DNA of 64,000 bases from NCBI RefSeq assembly GCF_020382885.2, contig NC_058497.1, forward strand, positions 20,080,330 through 20,144,329, written 5' to 3'. This document shows, piece by piece, positions 22,095-32,744 of this stretch. Every line of letters begins with the position of its first letter. Positions within the stretch are counted from its first letter, which is position 1. The DNA is from Scatophagus argus (taxonomy: Eukaryota > Chordata > Actinopteri > Scatophagidae). Position numbers and translations under genes: made by a program. The notes below the pieces were generated by a model that was given only the letters and a program-made list of their open reading frames with translations, searched no databases and had not been told where the DNA came from.

Positions 22095-23027
22095 CTACAC
22101 ATTGTTTTTTGCACAATGAAGTCGAAATGGGATGGTGTATTTTAATGCAAGAAAAAACTTTTCATCCCTGAGGCCATAAATGAGAGGACTCAGACATCTA
22201 GGAGCTAGATTAAATGTTAAGTAGTTAAAGTACCTTACGTGACTATATAATGTAAAATCAATTTGAAGCACAGCAGTTTCTACAAATGGGCACCACAGCT
22301 GGATGAGACAGAGCAGCAGCTGGAAAGCATGAAGAATTACTGTTCTGATTCCTTTCCAGGAAGACTTTTTATTTTCTCCTGATGTTGCTTTGGCCACTTT
22401 CATTATGTTCACATAAGAGAAAATGATGGTGATTATCATGATTAAGAAATAGCACTGGTATACACCTAATTTAACATGATCCTGCCATCGTAGAAAGACA
22501 AACATGTTCATAGAGCATATCCTGTGCTGTGTATACAAAGTATTGGAGGTCAAGGAAAAGAAGATGGACAGAATAATAATGCAGGGTACAGAGCTGATGC
22601 CGTGAATGATGAGGATGCAGTACAGAGCGTTGCGTGTGGAGCACAGCTCTGCATGTCGGAGGGGCATGCAAATGGCCACGTAGCGCTCCAGGGTCATTGC
22701 TGTCAGAGTAACTGGTGTGACAAAAGTGCATAGCACCAACAATATATAGACAAAAACACACAAGCCAACTTGCATAGTGACATGGAAATAGATCAAAATT
22801 AGCAGGACATCTGACACGATTAATATTATGCTATCAGACAGTAGTGTAACAGCAAATAAGATGTAGCGCATGGTTGTATAGAAGACATCTTTTGAAATAA
22901 AAGTCACAATGAGCAAAAAGTTGATGCAGAGGAAAACTACCACCAGGATCTGCACTATTATGGCCTTATCATTCATCTGTTGCTGTGAGAACTCACCAGC
23001 AGTAACTGAGATGTTGTTATCAGCCAT
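22095..23027 (-). CDS. OR131-2-like: Divergent odorant receptor 131-2-like gene
   Basis: 310 codons and the only member of its type here. It starts MADNNIS (sequon NNIS) like subfamily A, but TM1 (VQILVVVFLCINF) and the TM4-TM6 region (IIILSIFF, KKSSWKGIRTVILHAFQLLLCLIQLW) resemble subfamilies B and C. It keeps ERY, SPLIYGLRD and the loop cysteines, and ends in a short basic tail (LHCAKNNV). The tandem units to the left carry small receptor relics at 3070 and 17401 that look most like this gene. It may represent an older lineage between the A and B/C arrays. Confidence 0.92.
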   Translation of the reverse strand: MADNNISVTAGEFSQQQMNDKAIIVQILVVVFLCINFLLIVTFISKDVFYTTMRYILFAVTLLSDSIILIVSDVLLILIYFHVTMQVGLCVFVYILLVLCTFVTPVTLTAMTLERYVAICMPLRHAELCSTRNALYCILIIHGISSVPCIIILSIFFSLTSNTLYTQHRICSMNMFVFLRWQDHVKLGVYQCYFLIMIITIIFSYVNIMKVAKATSGENKKSSWKGIRTVILHAFQLLLCLIQLWCPFVETAVLQIDFTLYSHVRYFNYLTFNLAPRCLSPLIYGLRDEKFFLALKYTIPFRLHCAKNNV

Positions 23028-23241
23028 ACTGTTTACATTTCAGTCGGAATATTTAAGCATGACCAAAACTGATGATCAATTGATAATGTTGAAATAAGAT
23101 TAGAAGCTATTTCACTGACAGCCACACACATTGTCAAGGTTCTTTTAAGTCATAAGATATATGTTTAAGTGCATGCGTTACCCACACAGTCTTCAGCTCA
23201 TCTCTGTGTAGCCTACGGAGAGAAGGCTGTGTACAACAGCC

Positions 23242-23247
23242 TTTATA
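23242..23247 (-). promoter_or_regulatory. TATA box, gene at 22095
   Basis: TATAAA on the gene strand in CCTATAAAGGC, about 215 nt before the start codon. An acceptor-like GTAAACAG ends directly before the T-ATG start, and GTGGGTAAC downstream of the box could be the donor, implying a small leader intron. A GTGAGT donor-like site lies upstream of the box, as in subfamily A. Confidence 0.45.
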
Positions 23248-23249
23248 GG

Positions 23250-24380
23250 AATGACCAGAACATCCCAGAATAATACCATGAGACTTACTCACCACGGTGT
23301 CATTACTATTCCTTCACTTGTGCTATCACTCTTTAGCAATAAGTGTGCTTCAATCAGGCCATCAGGGTCAAATTACTGATTGCATGATAAAAGTGGCATG
23401 ATAAAAACAGTAAAACGCTCAGGAAAAAATAATTATATTTAGACATATTATTTAGACGTGCAGCATCAGTGGCTTGGCAACATGCGTACATTCTGCTTGT
23501 TACATACTGGTCATGCAAGGATTGGCTTTAATGTCATCTGAATCCACATTGAGAAGCTTTTAGAGAGGCTGGTTTCGGTAATTTTAAATATTTCCATGTG
23601 TGCTTTATTGTCTCTGTAACAAATATTTAAAAATTAAAACTGGTAAACTTGACAGGTCAGAAGAAACTTTGAGCTTATAATATTGCCATTCTGTCTTTGC
23701 TTTTCTCAAAACAATTTCAGTGTGATGAGCCTGGACTGTGTGTTAGGATGTGTAAATAGGGCCCTCAGCCTTACTTTCACATTTGTATGTGTTTGCAGCA
23801 CATTTAACAATTTGTTGTGATGTAAAAGCCTCTTCACACAGCCCATTCTCTAACTGGAAGTCTATATATATATATATATATATACACTATATACACTGAT
23901 CACCTGCTTAATATTTTGTGGGTGCCCTTTGTGCTGCCAAAATGCCTCTGACTTGTCAGGGAAAAGGACACAAGATCTCTGGGGGTATTTTGTGGCTTGT
24001 TGAACCCTTTTGGTCCTGTTCATTGATGGTGGGGCCTGGTGGGGTGTATTTGGACTGCAGTGTTTAGGTGGGTGGTGTGTGTCAAACAACATCCACATGA
24101 CAGACAGAACAGACAGAGTTCGCTGTGGAACATTGCATTGTAAACAGATAATTGATGTTGCTCACTTCGCTTATCGTTGGCGTTAACGTTGCGGCTGATT
24201 GTTGTATATCTGTGTTTTACACACAAGCTATGAGTTTTTGGCTTTGCACTGTACCGTAGTAATGGTCCAACCGTGTTCAGCTTTTCTTGCTAGATGGACA
24301 ATGTTTTCTTGCCGGAGCCATCTGCATCAAGATCACTGCTACCTAAATGTACCTGCTCGTTTGGCGGCGACAAGGAATTG
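23250..24380. other. Spacer between the A/divergent and B regions
   Basis: A TA microsatellite at about 23863-23884 is followed by a decayed dispersed repeat resembling teleost DNA-transposon debris (CACTGATCACCTGCTTAATA, TTTTGTGGGTGCCCTTTGTG). No gene frame was recognised. Confidence 0.5.
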
Positions 24381-25006
24381 TCCATCCGTTTTCTATACCA
24401 CTTATTTGTCAGGGTCGCAGGGGGGCTGGAGGGGGGCTGGAGCCCATCCCAGCTGACTATGGGTGAGAGGACTGGACTGGTCGCCAGTCAATCGCAGGGC
24501 TGACACACAAAGACAGACAACCACACACTCACACCTAGGGGCAACATAGAGTAGCCAGTTAACCTAATCTACCCTAATCCATTAATCTAATGTGCATGTT
24601 TTTGAAGATGAAAGTGACATATTTTGTCACTGGAGGGAACTCACTCCAACGAAATTCGTGCTCTGCATTTAACGTGCACACACACACAGCAAACCCGGGG
24701 CAGTGAGCGACCGCGTGCAGCGCCCGGGGAGCAGTGGGGGTTAGGTACCTTGCTCAAGGGTACCTCAGCCATGGACACCGGTACGGGGAATCGAACCAGC
24801 GATCCACCGGTTACGGGTCCGACACCCTAACCGCATGCCGACTGCCCCTTTTGGGCTTGTGGGGGGAAAACAGAGAACCTGCAGAAAACAGAAAACAGAC
24901 AGGCACACGGAGAACATGCAAACTCCACACAGAAGGGCACAGACCAGGATTCGAACCTGGAACCCTCTTGCTGTGAGGCGACAGTGCACCACTGCACCAC
25001 TGTGCC
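24381..25006 (-). mobile_element. tRNA-derived SINE-like element split by a second SINE
   Basis: Minus-strand copy running from TCCATCCGTTTTCTATACCA to CACCACTGTGCC. Its middle is interrupted at 24605-24848 by another element of a different family. Confidence 0.8.
24605..24848 (-). mobile_element. Second SINE family nested in the first
   Basis: Minus-strand GGGGCAGTCGGCATGCGGTT and GGTTCGATTCCC (A and B box-like), then GAGGTACCCTTGAGCAAGGT, a sequence common in fish SINEs. Target duplication TTTTG at 24600-24604 and 24849-24853. Confidence 0.75.
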
Positions 25007-25605
25007 AGCCACGAGGAATCATGTTAAATATTAAAATAAAAGTAAATCTATAAAATTATAAAAGTAAGCATTATTAAAGTTTTGCTAACAATGTTGAAGT
25101 GTTAACAGAAATAGATTATGAGAGACATGTTCATGAGTCAGCATGAGTCAATCTCAACAGCGCAATCTTTAAATAATTAATGATGTCCTTTTTCTAAGTC
25201 TTTTAATTAGTTTCACAGGAGTCTTTTGTTTTTCTCAGGAGAAAACTGGCTAATCATCATTATTACACAGAAGAAAACAAGATGATGAAAAACAAGCCAA
25301 GACCAAGTGTAATATTCCCATGATATCTCAAAGTTACCAATCAGAAGTTAATGAGTGCAAACAAATAGCTTTGCTGCAAAGTGTAACAATTAAACAAAAC
25401 TTTTGAAAATTAAAAATAAAATTGCCTAGATGTGCTTTTACATTGAGTATAAACTCATGTAAGGACATACAGATGAGTATAAAATATGTCATACGTACAA
25501 GCGTTCCGAATCAATTCACTTTATTCTGTGTGTGTGTGTTTTCATATATTTATACTTGAGTATTTAAATGAACAGCCTTAAAGACATGAGTTGCCACATC
25601 TCACT

Positions 25606-26093
25606 TACACTATAGAGACAAAATATTGGGACACCATTACACCCCATTCTAAATACACTCCCCCCACTCCCACTCCCCCCTTTGCAGCTAGAGCAGCTTC
25701 TACTCTCTTGGCAAGATTTTGGTGTGTTCCTGTGGGGATTTTTACCCATTCATGTAGTACAGCATTTGTGAGATCAGACACTGATGTTGGACCAGAAGGC
25801 CTGGATCGCAATCTCTGTTCTAGTTCATCCGAAAGGTGTTGGGTGGGGTTGAGGTCAGGACTTCAGGGTCTTCCACAGCAAACTCATCCAGCCATGTCTT
25901 TATGGAGCTTTGCTTTGTGCACTGAGACACAGTCATGCTGGAATAGAAAAGGGCCTTCCCCAGACTGTTGCCACAAAGTTGAAAGCATGGCATTGTCCAG
26001 AATGTCTTGGTATGCTGCCTTTCACTGGACGTCAGGGGTTGAATACAACTCCTGAAAAACAACCCCTGTCTGTATGTTATTGTCCATATAGTT
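25606..26093 (-). mobile_element. Tc1/mariner relic with both ends
   Basis: It begins TACACTATAGAGACAAAATATTGGGACA and ends TTGTCCATATAGT, a decayed inverted pair. The interior is an internally deleted transposase C-terminal region with many breaks. It is older than or separate from the A-unit copies. Confidence 0.72.
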
Positions 26094-26890
26094 TATCTTG
26101 TGTGCAGCTTTTGATCGGATTTAGGTTGGTTTTGACCTCTGTATCAAAACTTTCTGTTATGTGTAAGATCATGAGCTAACAAGCGGGTAACAACAGTAAT
26201 GAAGATAATGACAATAAGAACATCCATTCAGTGTACTGTGTACAGTACTCTTTAATGGATAATAAAGTAAAGTTTGCCTAATGTCTCACAGTGTAAGGGA
26301 ATTATGTCTTTTTGCCGTAACTGTTGCAGAGTAGGTGCTTTTGTTTGTCTTGTGGCCAGCTTGACAAGAAAGGGCCCCATATTTCCCTTGGGAGTTTACA
26401 GAGACCAAAAATGAAGCTGAAAGACATACATATACTGTATATTTATAATGGAAACTAAAAACTGAATCTTCTGGATGTCTAAATTACAAGCTGCATCAAT
26501 TTGGTGATCAACTGGGTGATTGCTGTTCAAGATGGATGTTTCTGACAGACTATTTGTAATATTCTGCAAATAAACTCACGTGAAAAATACAATACATAGT
26601 AGTATGTGAGCAGGATAAAATAATCATATCTAATTTATATCGAAGAACTGTTTAGATTTTTCAGACTTCTCTCTAGCTTTCTTGGATGCAACACAGAAAT
26701 ACAGGAAAGTTTGTGCACCGTTGACACTGTGTTTCCACCCCACTTTTATGTACGGAGGTTCAGAACATGTCATACAACACATAACCAGGCCCTAAAGTCG
26801 AACCTTGTACTTAAACCTGCAAAACCCTCATGAAACACATCTCTGTAACATACAAAGTGAGTAACTGTGGCATAATTACTATGGGATTTA
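26094..26890. other. AT-rich spacer upstream of the first B gene
   Basis: No gene, repeat family or receptor fragment was recognised. The stretch from 26740 onward begins to match the leader regions of other B and C genes. Confidence 0.5.
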
Positions 26891-26968
26891 AGCTTTGTTG
26901 TTAGCAACAACTACTGATATCAACATTGTGGTGAGCAAGGATAGCCCCCCTTGTGTTATAGTAGCCTC

Positions 26969-27043
26969 TTTATAGTCTTCATACACAGTCCTCTGTCAGA
27001 AGGCTGCATGGAGCTCAGCAGGAGCAGGGATGGTTTGGTAATC
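26969..27043 (+). promoter_or_regulatory. Promoter and mini-exon block, gene at 27175
   Basis: TTTATAG (26969-26975), then an ATG at 27008 opening ten codons (MELSRSRDGL) that run into a GTAATC donor at 27038. With the acceptor at 27167-27168 the intron is 131 bp, and the frame continues through Lys-His into the receptor ATG. An RFX-box-like palindrome (GTTGTTAGCAACAAC) lies at 26897-26911. Splicing is inferred, not observed. Confidence 0.5.
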
Positions 27044-27174
27044 TGACAGCTTCATGTGCTTTAACCTGTTGATGTGTTTCTGTCAAACATTATACTGATG
27101 TGTATTGTGTTTGTGTTACTTAACTAAAGCAAAACTGAGGCACTGTCTAAAACTTTTGTATAATTCAGAAACAT

Positions 27175-28110
27175 ATGGAGGCAAATAACTCTCAGATCGG
27201 TGGATCCTCGGTTAAGAAGATCAATGATCGGGTCATTTTTGTTCAGGTTTTGGTGGCACTTTTCCTTTGCATCAACTTTACGCTGGTCACAACTTTTTTT
27301 ATGAAGGATTACTTCTACACAACCATGCGGTATATCTTATTTGCTATTACACTATTGTCTGACTGTACATTTTTACTCATATCTAATACCCTGCTAATTT
27401 TAGTAAATTTTCAATACACCATTCAAATGTGGCTGTGCCTTATTATATTCATCATGTTGTCTGTGTACACTTTTGTCACACCAGTTACTCTGACAGCAAT
27501 GACCCTGGAGCGCTACGTGGCCATTTGCATGCCCCTCCGACATGCAGAGCTGTGCTCCACACGCAGCGCTCTGTACTGCATCCTTATCATTCATGGCCTC
27601 AGCTCTGTACCCTGCATTATTATTCTGTCCATCTTCTTTTCAACTGCCACCCTCAGCGTTTTCAGACAAAACAATGTCTGCACTGCAGATGTTTTCACCC
27701 ATCAAACCTGGCAGCGTCATTTTAGGTCAGCTATCAGTGAGTTTTACTTCTTGATCATGTTTATTACTATTATATTCTGTTATGTTAAAATAATGAAAGT
27801 GGCCAAAGCGGCATCAGGTGAGAATAAAAAGTCCACATGGAAAGGGCTCAGAACTGTAATTCTTCATGTATTCCAGCTGCTGCTGTGTCTCACACAGATG
27901 TGGTGCCCGTTCATAGAAGCAGCTGTACTTAAAATCAATTTCAGGTTATTCATTGATGTCAGGTACTTTAATTATATCATGTTTAATCTTGTTCCAAGAT
28001 CTCTGAGTCCTCTTATTTATGGACTCAGGGATGACAAGTTTTTTCTTGCGCTGAAATACTACGCTTTCTGTGGCTTTGTGAACAACCAATCCTTAGATTT
28101 GACAAATTAA
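27175..28110 (+). CDS. OR131-2-like: Odorant receptor 131-2-like, subfamily B, copy 1
   Basis: 311 codons starting MEANNSQIGG, with a sequon at N4. ERY, the loop cysteines and SPLIYGLRDD are in place; the C-terminus is YAFCGFVNNQSLDLTN. TM2-TM3 (LLISNTLLILVNFQYTIQMW) differs from the other two B genes and matches subfamily C1, so a conversion tract is likely. An acceptor TAATTCAG ends six nt before the start codon. The matching mini-exon at 27008-27037 would splice in frame and add 12 residues. The MEANNS start is kept as the main call because the mini-exon ATG would sit very close to the predicted cap. Confidence 0.93.
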   Translation: MEANNSQIGGSSVKKINDRVIFVQVLVALFLCINFTLVTTFFMKDYFYTTMRYILFAITLLSDCTFLLISNTLLILVNFQYTIQMWLCLIIFIMLSVYTFVTPVTLTAMTLERYVAICMPLRHAELCSTRSALYCILIIHGLSSVPCIIILSIFFSTATLSVFRQNNVCTADVFTHQTWQRHFRSAISEFYFLIMFITIIFCYVKIMKVAKAASGENKKSTWKGLRTVILHVFQLLLCLTQMWCPFIEAAVLKINFRLFIDVRYFNYIMFNLVPRSLSPLIYGLRDDKFFLALKYYAFCGFVNNQSLDLTN

Positions 28111-28785
28111 AACTATCGTTCTCACATGGTGGCCAGTTTGTTTTTAAGATGTGATTACATTGCTTTGATTAGTACACACTGTAGTCCATGAGCCAGTAGG
28201 GTTGGTCAGCATCATCAGAGGAGTATAATGTTTGGTGGTGACTTTTTGCATGATACACATCTCTAGAGCTAGCAAATGTGATAGTATACATGTTCTGTAT
28301 TTTATAACACTACACTAATATAAACATTTGGACATACACAGTATATTAACCCAAGAGACATTTTATGTCCAGCGATTTTTTGACATAAAATTTGACAGTT
28401 GAGTTACTGTGAACTTTTATTCAAATGTTGTCATACAATTTTGTTTTACTGTATTGTTGGTGGCATTTGCAACACTGTGTCTGATTTCAGTAGAGTGAAT
28501 CATTTCCATTTTAAATATTTGTCTGTTGTTTAAATTGGAAGTCAATAAAAAAAAAAAAAAACACAATAATATGATCACAAGGATTTGTAATGAATTTATT
28601 CACAAATTTAAATAATGAATTGGTTTTTCTAGAAATTTCATAATAATATCAGTAACACATATCAGAAAATATGCACATGTGATGGTGTTCTCTGGGTTTT
28701 CATGGCTTTTTCATTAAAAATCTTTTGTGCAGAGGTCTGAGAAAGGGCTTCATCTCATGATGCAACAACAATCAACTGAAGTTCA

Positions 28786-29151
28786 TCCATCCATCCATCC
28801 ATTTTCTATACCGCTTATCCGTCAGGGTCACGGGGGAGCTGGAGCCTATCCCAGCTGACTACGGGCGAGAGGCGGGGTACACCCTGGACTGGTCGCCAGT
28901 CAATCGCAGGGCCAACACACAAAGACAGACAACCACACACTCTCACGCTCACACCTAGGGGCAATGTAGAGTAGCCAATTAACCTAATGTGCATGTTTTT
29001 GGTATTGTGGGAGGAAGCCGGAGAACCCGGAGAAAACCCACGCAGGCACAGGGAGAACATGCAAACTCCACATAGAAGGGCCCAGACCGGGATTCGAACC
29101 TGAACCCTCTTGCTATGAGGCGACAGTGCTAACCACTGCACCACCGTGCCG
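28786..29151 (-). mobile_element. tRNA-derived SINE-like element
   Basis: Full-length minus-strand copy flanked by the 13-bp duplication CAACTGAAGTTCA. Present in both halves of the 3.9-kb duplication. Confidence 0.85.
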
Positions 29152-29526
29152 CAACTGAAGTTCAATATCAGCAAAACCAACAAACTTGCGGTAGACTACA
29201 ATGCTTCAAATTTGGATGCTGCCACAAAGAAATTCTAAAACATGGATGTTTCACACACGTCTTCAACTTGACAGCGTGGAATACCTATACAATCAGCACA
29301 ATTTCAAGGAGGATACGAATCCAACATCTGACCAAATATGAAATCCACTCACACACTCCCTTTTCCGTTACTGAGTTATGAGTGCTGAATCATGGCCATA
29401 ATAGCAGAACATTATGATGTCACAATGAAGACCACTGTTGACTTTTTGAATATGTCATCACTTCAGCATTACATCCTATGAGACATTTATGTGAAATTTG
29501 TCTAAATTAGTGGATGGATTCTTTTG

Positions 29527-29558
<32 letters not shown>

Positions 29559-29692
29559 ATGTCTTCCAAACTCTTAGCGAGCTTGTCCTTGGACAACCAA
29601 ATATTTAAGAATTCAGCCCATCCTTGAGTGCAAGTGGACATTTGTGTCAAATGTAATGAAGCTTCCTCCAGTCATTGATGCATGTATTTGCA

Positions 29693-30440
29693 AATGATTG
29701 GATCATTTTGGTTCAGGTTTCTTTGCATCAAATTCATGGTGGTCAAAACATTTTTTATGAAGGATTTCCTCAGTAGGGCGGCACGGTGGTGCAGTGGTTA
29801 GTGCTGTCACATCATAGCAAGAGGGTCCCAGGTTCAAATCCCGGTCTGGGCCCTTCTATGTGGAGTTTGCATGTTCTCCCTGTGCCTGCGTGGGTTTTCT
29901 CTGGGTACTCTGGCTTCCTCCCACAATCCCAAAAATATGCACATTAGGTTAATTGACTACTCTACCTTACCCGTAGGTGTGAGTTTGTGGTTGTCTGTCT
30001 TCGCCCGAAGTCACCTGCGATCCCCACGACCCTGACGGATAAGCAGCATAGAAAATGAATGAATGATTTCCTCTACACATCCATGTGGTATATCTTATTT
30101 GCTATTACACAATTGTCTCATTGCACATTTTGATCGCAGGTGACTTCGGGCAAAGACAGACAACCACAAACTCACACCTGACAGATACCCTGCTTGTTAT
30201 GAGCTATTTTTATTTTGCCATCGAAATGTGGCCGTGTCTTATTATATTCATCATGGTGTCTGTGTACACTTTTGTCACACCAGTTACTCTGACAGCAATG
30301 ACTCTGGAGCGCTACGTGGCCATTTGCATGCCCCTCCGACATGCAGAGCTGTGCTCCACACGCAGCGCTCTGTAATCCTGTGCACTGTGGAGCAATTCCT
30401 CATTAAAAGATGGCAGCGTCATTTTAGGTCAGCTGTCAGT
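29693..30440 (+). pseudogene. Odorant receptor pseudogene interrupted by a SINE
   Basis: A receptor remnant related to subfamily B. Recognisable pieces, in order, are NDWI..VQV with part of TM1 lost, FFMKDF, then a SINE-like insert (29772-30064) with the target duplication GATTTCCTC on both sides. MWYILFAIT, TM2-TM3 and the ERY segment follow. The frame stops directly after STRSAL, TM4 is deleted, and RWQRHFRSAVS remains. A 47-nt inverted copy of SINE sequence sits inside TM2 (30132-30178). The ERY segment differs from the gene consensus by one base. Confidence 0.88.
29772..30064 (+). mobile_element. SINE-like element inside receptor pseudogene
   Basis: Plus-strand copy lacking the usual middle part (the GACCAGTCCAGGGTGAACCC region). 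Flanked by GATTTCCTC at 29763-29771 and 30065-30073. Confidence 0.85.
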
Positions 30441-30801
30441 CATCATTTTGTTCCCAGGAGGCAGATGTTTTCAGTGAAAAAGCCAGTCATCATTACATTT
30501 TGTGTGTATGTGTCTGCTCCTGACAGTTTTTGTCACATTTGTAACTTGTATTAACAGTTTTGCCTTGGTAATGCAACACATCACCAGGCTTTTAAGTTGG
30601 TCCTCATGCTTGAACCTGCAAGCCTCACATGTACAGTTCTGTGTGTCATGAGTAAGTTTAACTTTTGTGGGAACACATCTCTCCGACAGACAAAGTGAGT
30701 AACTATGTTTACTGTGGTCTTTGAGCTTTGTTGTTAGCAACAACTGCTGATATCAACACTGTGGTGAGTAAAGACAGTCCCCCTTGTGTAACAGTAGCCT
30801 C

Positions 30802-30876
30802 TTTATAGTGTTCATACACAGTCCTCTGTCAGAAGGCTGCATGGAGCTCAGCAGGAGCAGGGATGGTTTGGTAATC
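30802..30876 (+). promoter_or_regulatory. Promoter and mini-exon block, gene at 31152
   Basis: Same layout as upstream of 27175: TTTATAG (30802-30808), ATG at 30841, ten codons, donor GTAATC at 30871. The usual acceptor six nt before the receptor ATG has lost its AG. Confidence 0.45.
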
Positions 30877-31151
30877 TGACAGCTACATGTGCTTTGACCT
30901 GTTGATGTGTTTCTGTCAAACATTATACTGATGTGTATTGTGTTTGTGTTTGAACGGTCGCTGCTTTGGAACTTTGACCAGTTGCTGCCGTGAGTTGTTA
31001 AAAGTTGTGCCACGCAAAATCTGAGCATCTGGTTGATAATTTTTTTATTTATACTGAGTTTAGTGCTAGATAAGTTACTGAGTTTTAGATCTGTCTTTAG
31101 AGCTAAATGAACTGAGGCACTGTCTAAAACCCTTGTATAAATCACAAATAT

Positions 31152-32087
31152 ATGGAGGCAAATAACTCTCAGATCGGTGGATCCTCAGTTAGGAAGATCA
31201 ATGATCGGGTCATTTTTGTTCAGGTTTTGGTGGCACTTTTCCTTTGCATCAACTTTACGCTGGTCACAACTTTTTTTATGAAGGATTACTTCTACACAAC
31301 CATGCGGTATATCTTATTTGCTATTACACTATTGTCTGATTGTACGTTTCTGTTCCTGACAGATACCCTGCTTGTTATGAGCTATTTTTATTTTGCCATA
31401 GAAATGTGGCTGTGTCTTATTATGTTCATCATGTTATCTGTGTACACTTTTGTCACACCAGTTACTCTGACAGCAATGACCCTGGAGCGCTACGTGGCCA
31501 TTTGCATGCCCCTCCGACATGCAGAGCTGTGCTCCACACGCAGCGCTCTGTACTGCATCCTCATCATTCACGGCCTCAGCTCTGTACCCTGCATTATTAT
31601 TCTGTCCATCTTCTTTTCAACTGCCACCCTCAGCGTTTTCAGACAAAACAATGTCTGCACTGCAGATGTTTTCACCCATCAAACCTGGCAGCGTCATTTT
31701 AGGTCAGCTATCAGTCAGTTTTACTTCTTGATCATGTTCCTTATTATTGTATTTTGTTATGTTAAAATAATGAAAGTGGCCAAAGCAGCATCAGGTGAGA
31801 ATAAAAAGTCCACATGGAAAGGACTCAGAACTGTAATTCTTCATGTATTCCAGCTGCTGCTGTGTCTCACACAGATGTGGTGCCCGTTCATAGAAGCAGC
31901 TGTACTTAAAATCAATTTCAGGTTATTCATTGATGTCAGGTACTTTAATTATATCATGTTTAATCTTGTTCCAAGATCTCTGAGTCCTCTTATTTATGGA
32001 CTCAGGGATGACAAGTTTTTTCTTGCGCTGAAATACTACGCTTTCTGTGGCTTTGTGAACAACCAATCCTTAGATTTGACAAATTAA
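31152..32087 (+). CDS. OR131-2-like: Odorant receptor 131-2-like, subfamily B, copy 2
   Basis: 311 codons, nearly identical to the 35057 gene. They differ at about six residues: MWLCLIM versus MWPCLIM, SVFRQNNVCTAD versus SIFRQNNVCTSD, LIIVF versus IIIVF, HVFQ versus HAFQ, and FNYIM versus FDYIM. TM2-TM3 reads FLFLTDTLLVMSYFYFAIEMW, distinct from the 27175 gene. The upstream ten-codon block is present, but the acceptor position before the start reads ATCAC instead of TTCAG, so the leader splice seen in sister genes should fail or move. The receptor frame itself is complete. Confidence 0.93.
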   Translation: MEANNSQIGGSSVRKINDRVIFVQVLVALFLCINFTLVTTFFMKDYFYTTMRYILFAITLLSDCTFLFLTDTLLVMSYFYFAIEMWLCLIMFIMLSVYTFVTPVTLTAMTLERYVAICMPLRHAELCSTRSALYCILIIHGLSSVPCIIILSIFFSTATLSVFRQNNVCTADVFTHQTWQRHFRSAISQFYFLIMFLIIVFCYVKIMKVAKAASGENKKSTWKGLRTVILHVFQLLLCLTQMWCPFIEAAVLKINFRLFIDVRYFNYIMFNLVPRSLSPLIYGLRDDKFFLALKYYAFCGFVNNQSLDLTN

Positions 32088-32744
32088 AACTATCGTTCTC
32101 ACATGGTGGCCAGTTTGTTTTTAAGATGTGATTACATTGCTTTGATTAGTACACACTGTAGTCCATGAGCCAGTAGGGTTGGTCAGCACCATCAGAGGAG
32201 TATAATGCTTGGTGGTGACTTTTTGCATGATACACATCTCTAGAGCTAGCAAATGTGATAGTATACATGTGCTGTATTTTATAACACTACACTAATATAA
32301 ACATTTGGACATACACAGTATATTAACATTTTATGTCCAGCGATTTTTTGACATAAAATTTGACAGTTGAGTTAGTTATTCAAATGTTGTCATACAATTT
32401 TGTTTTACTGTATTGTTGGTGGGATTTGCAACACTGTGTCTGATTTCAGTAGAGTGAATCATTTCCATTTTAAATATTTGTCTGTTGTTTAAATTGGAAG
32501 TCAATAAAAAAAAAACAAAACACAATAATATGATCACAAGGATTTGTAATGAATTTATTCACAAATTTAAATAATGAATTGGTTTTTCTAGAAATTTCAT
32601 AATAATATCAGTAACACATATCAGAAAATATGCACATGCGATGGTGTTCTCTGGGTTTTCATGGCTTTTTCATTAAAAATCTTTTGTGCAGAGGTCTGAG
32701 AAAGGGCTTCAGCTCATGATGCAACAACAATCAACTGAAGTTCA

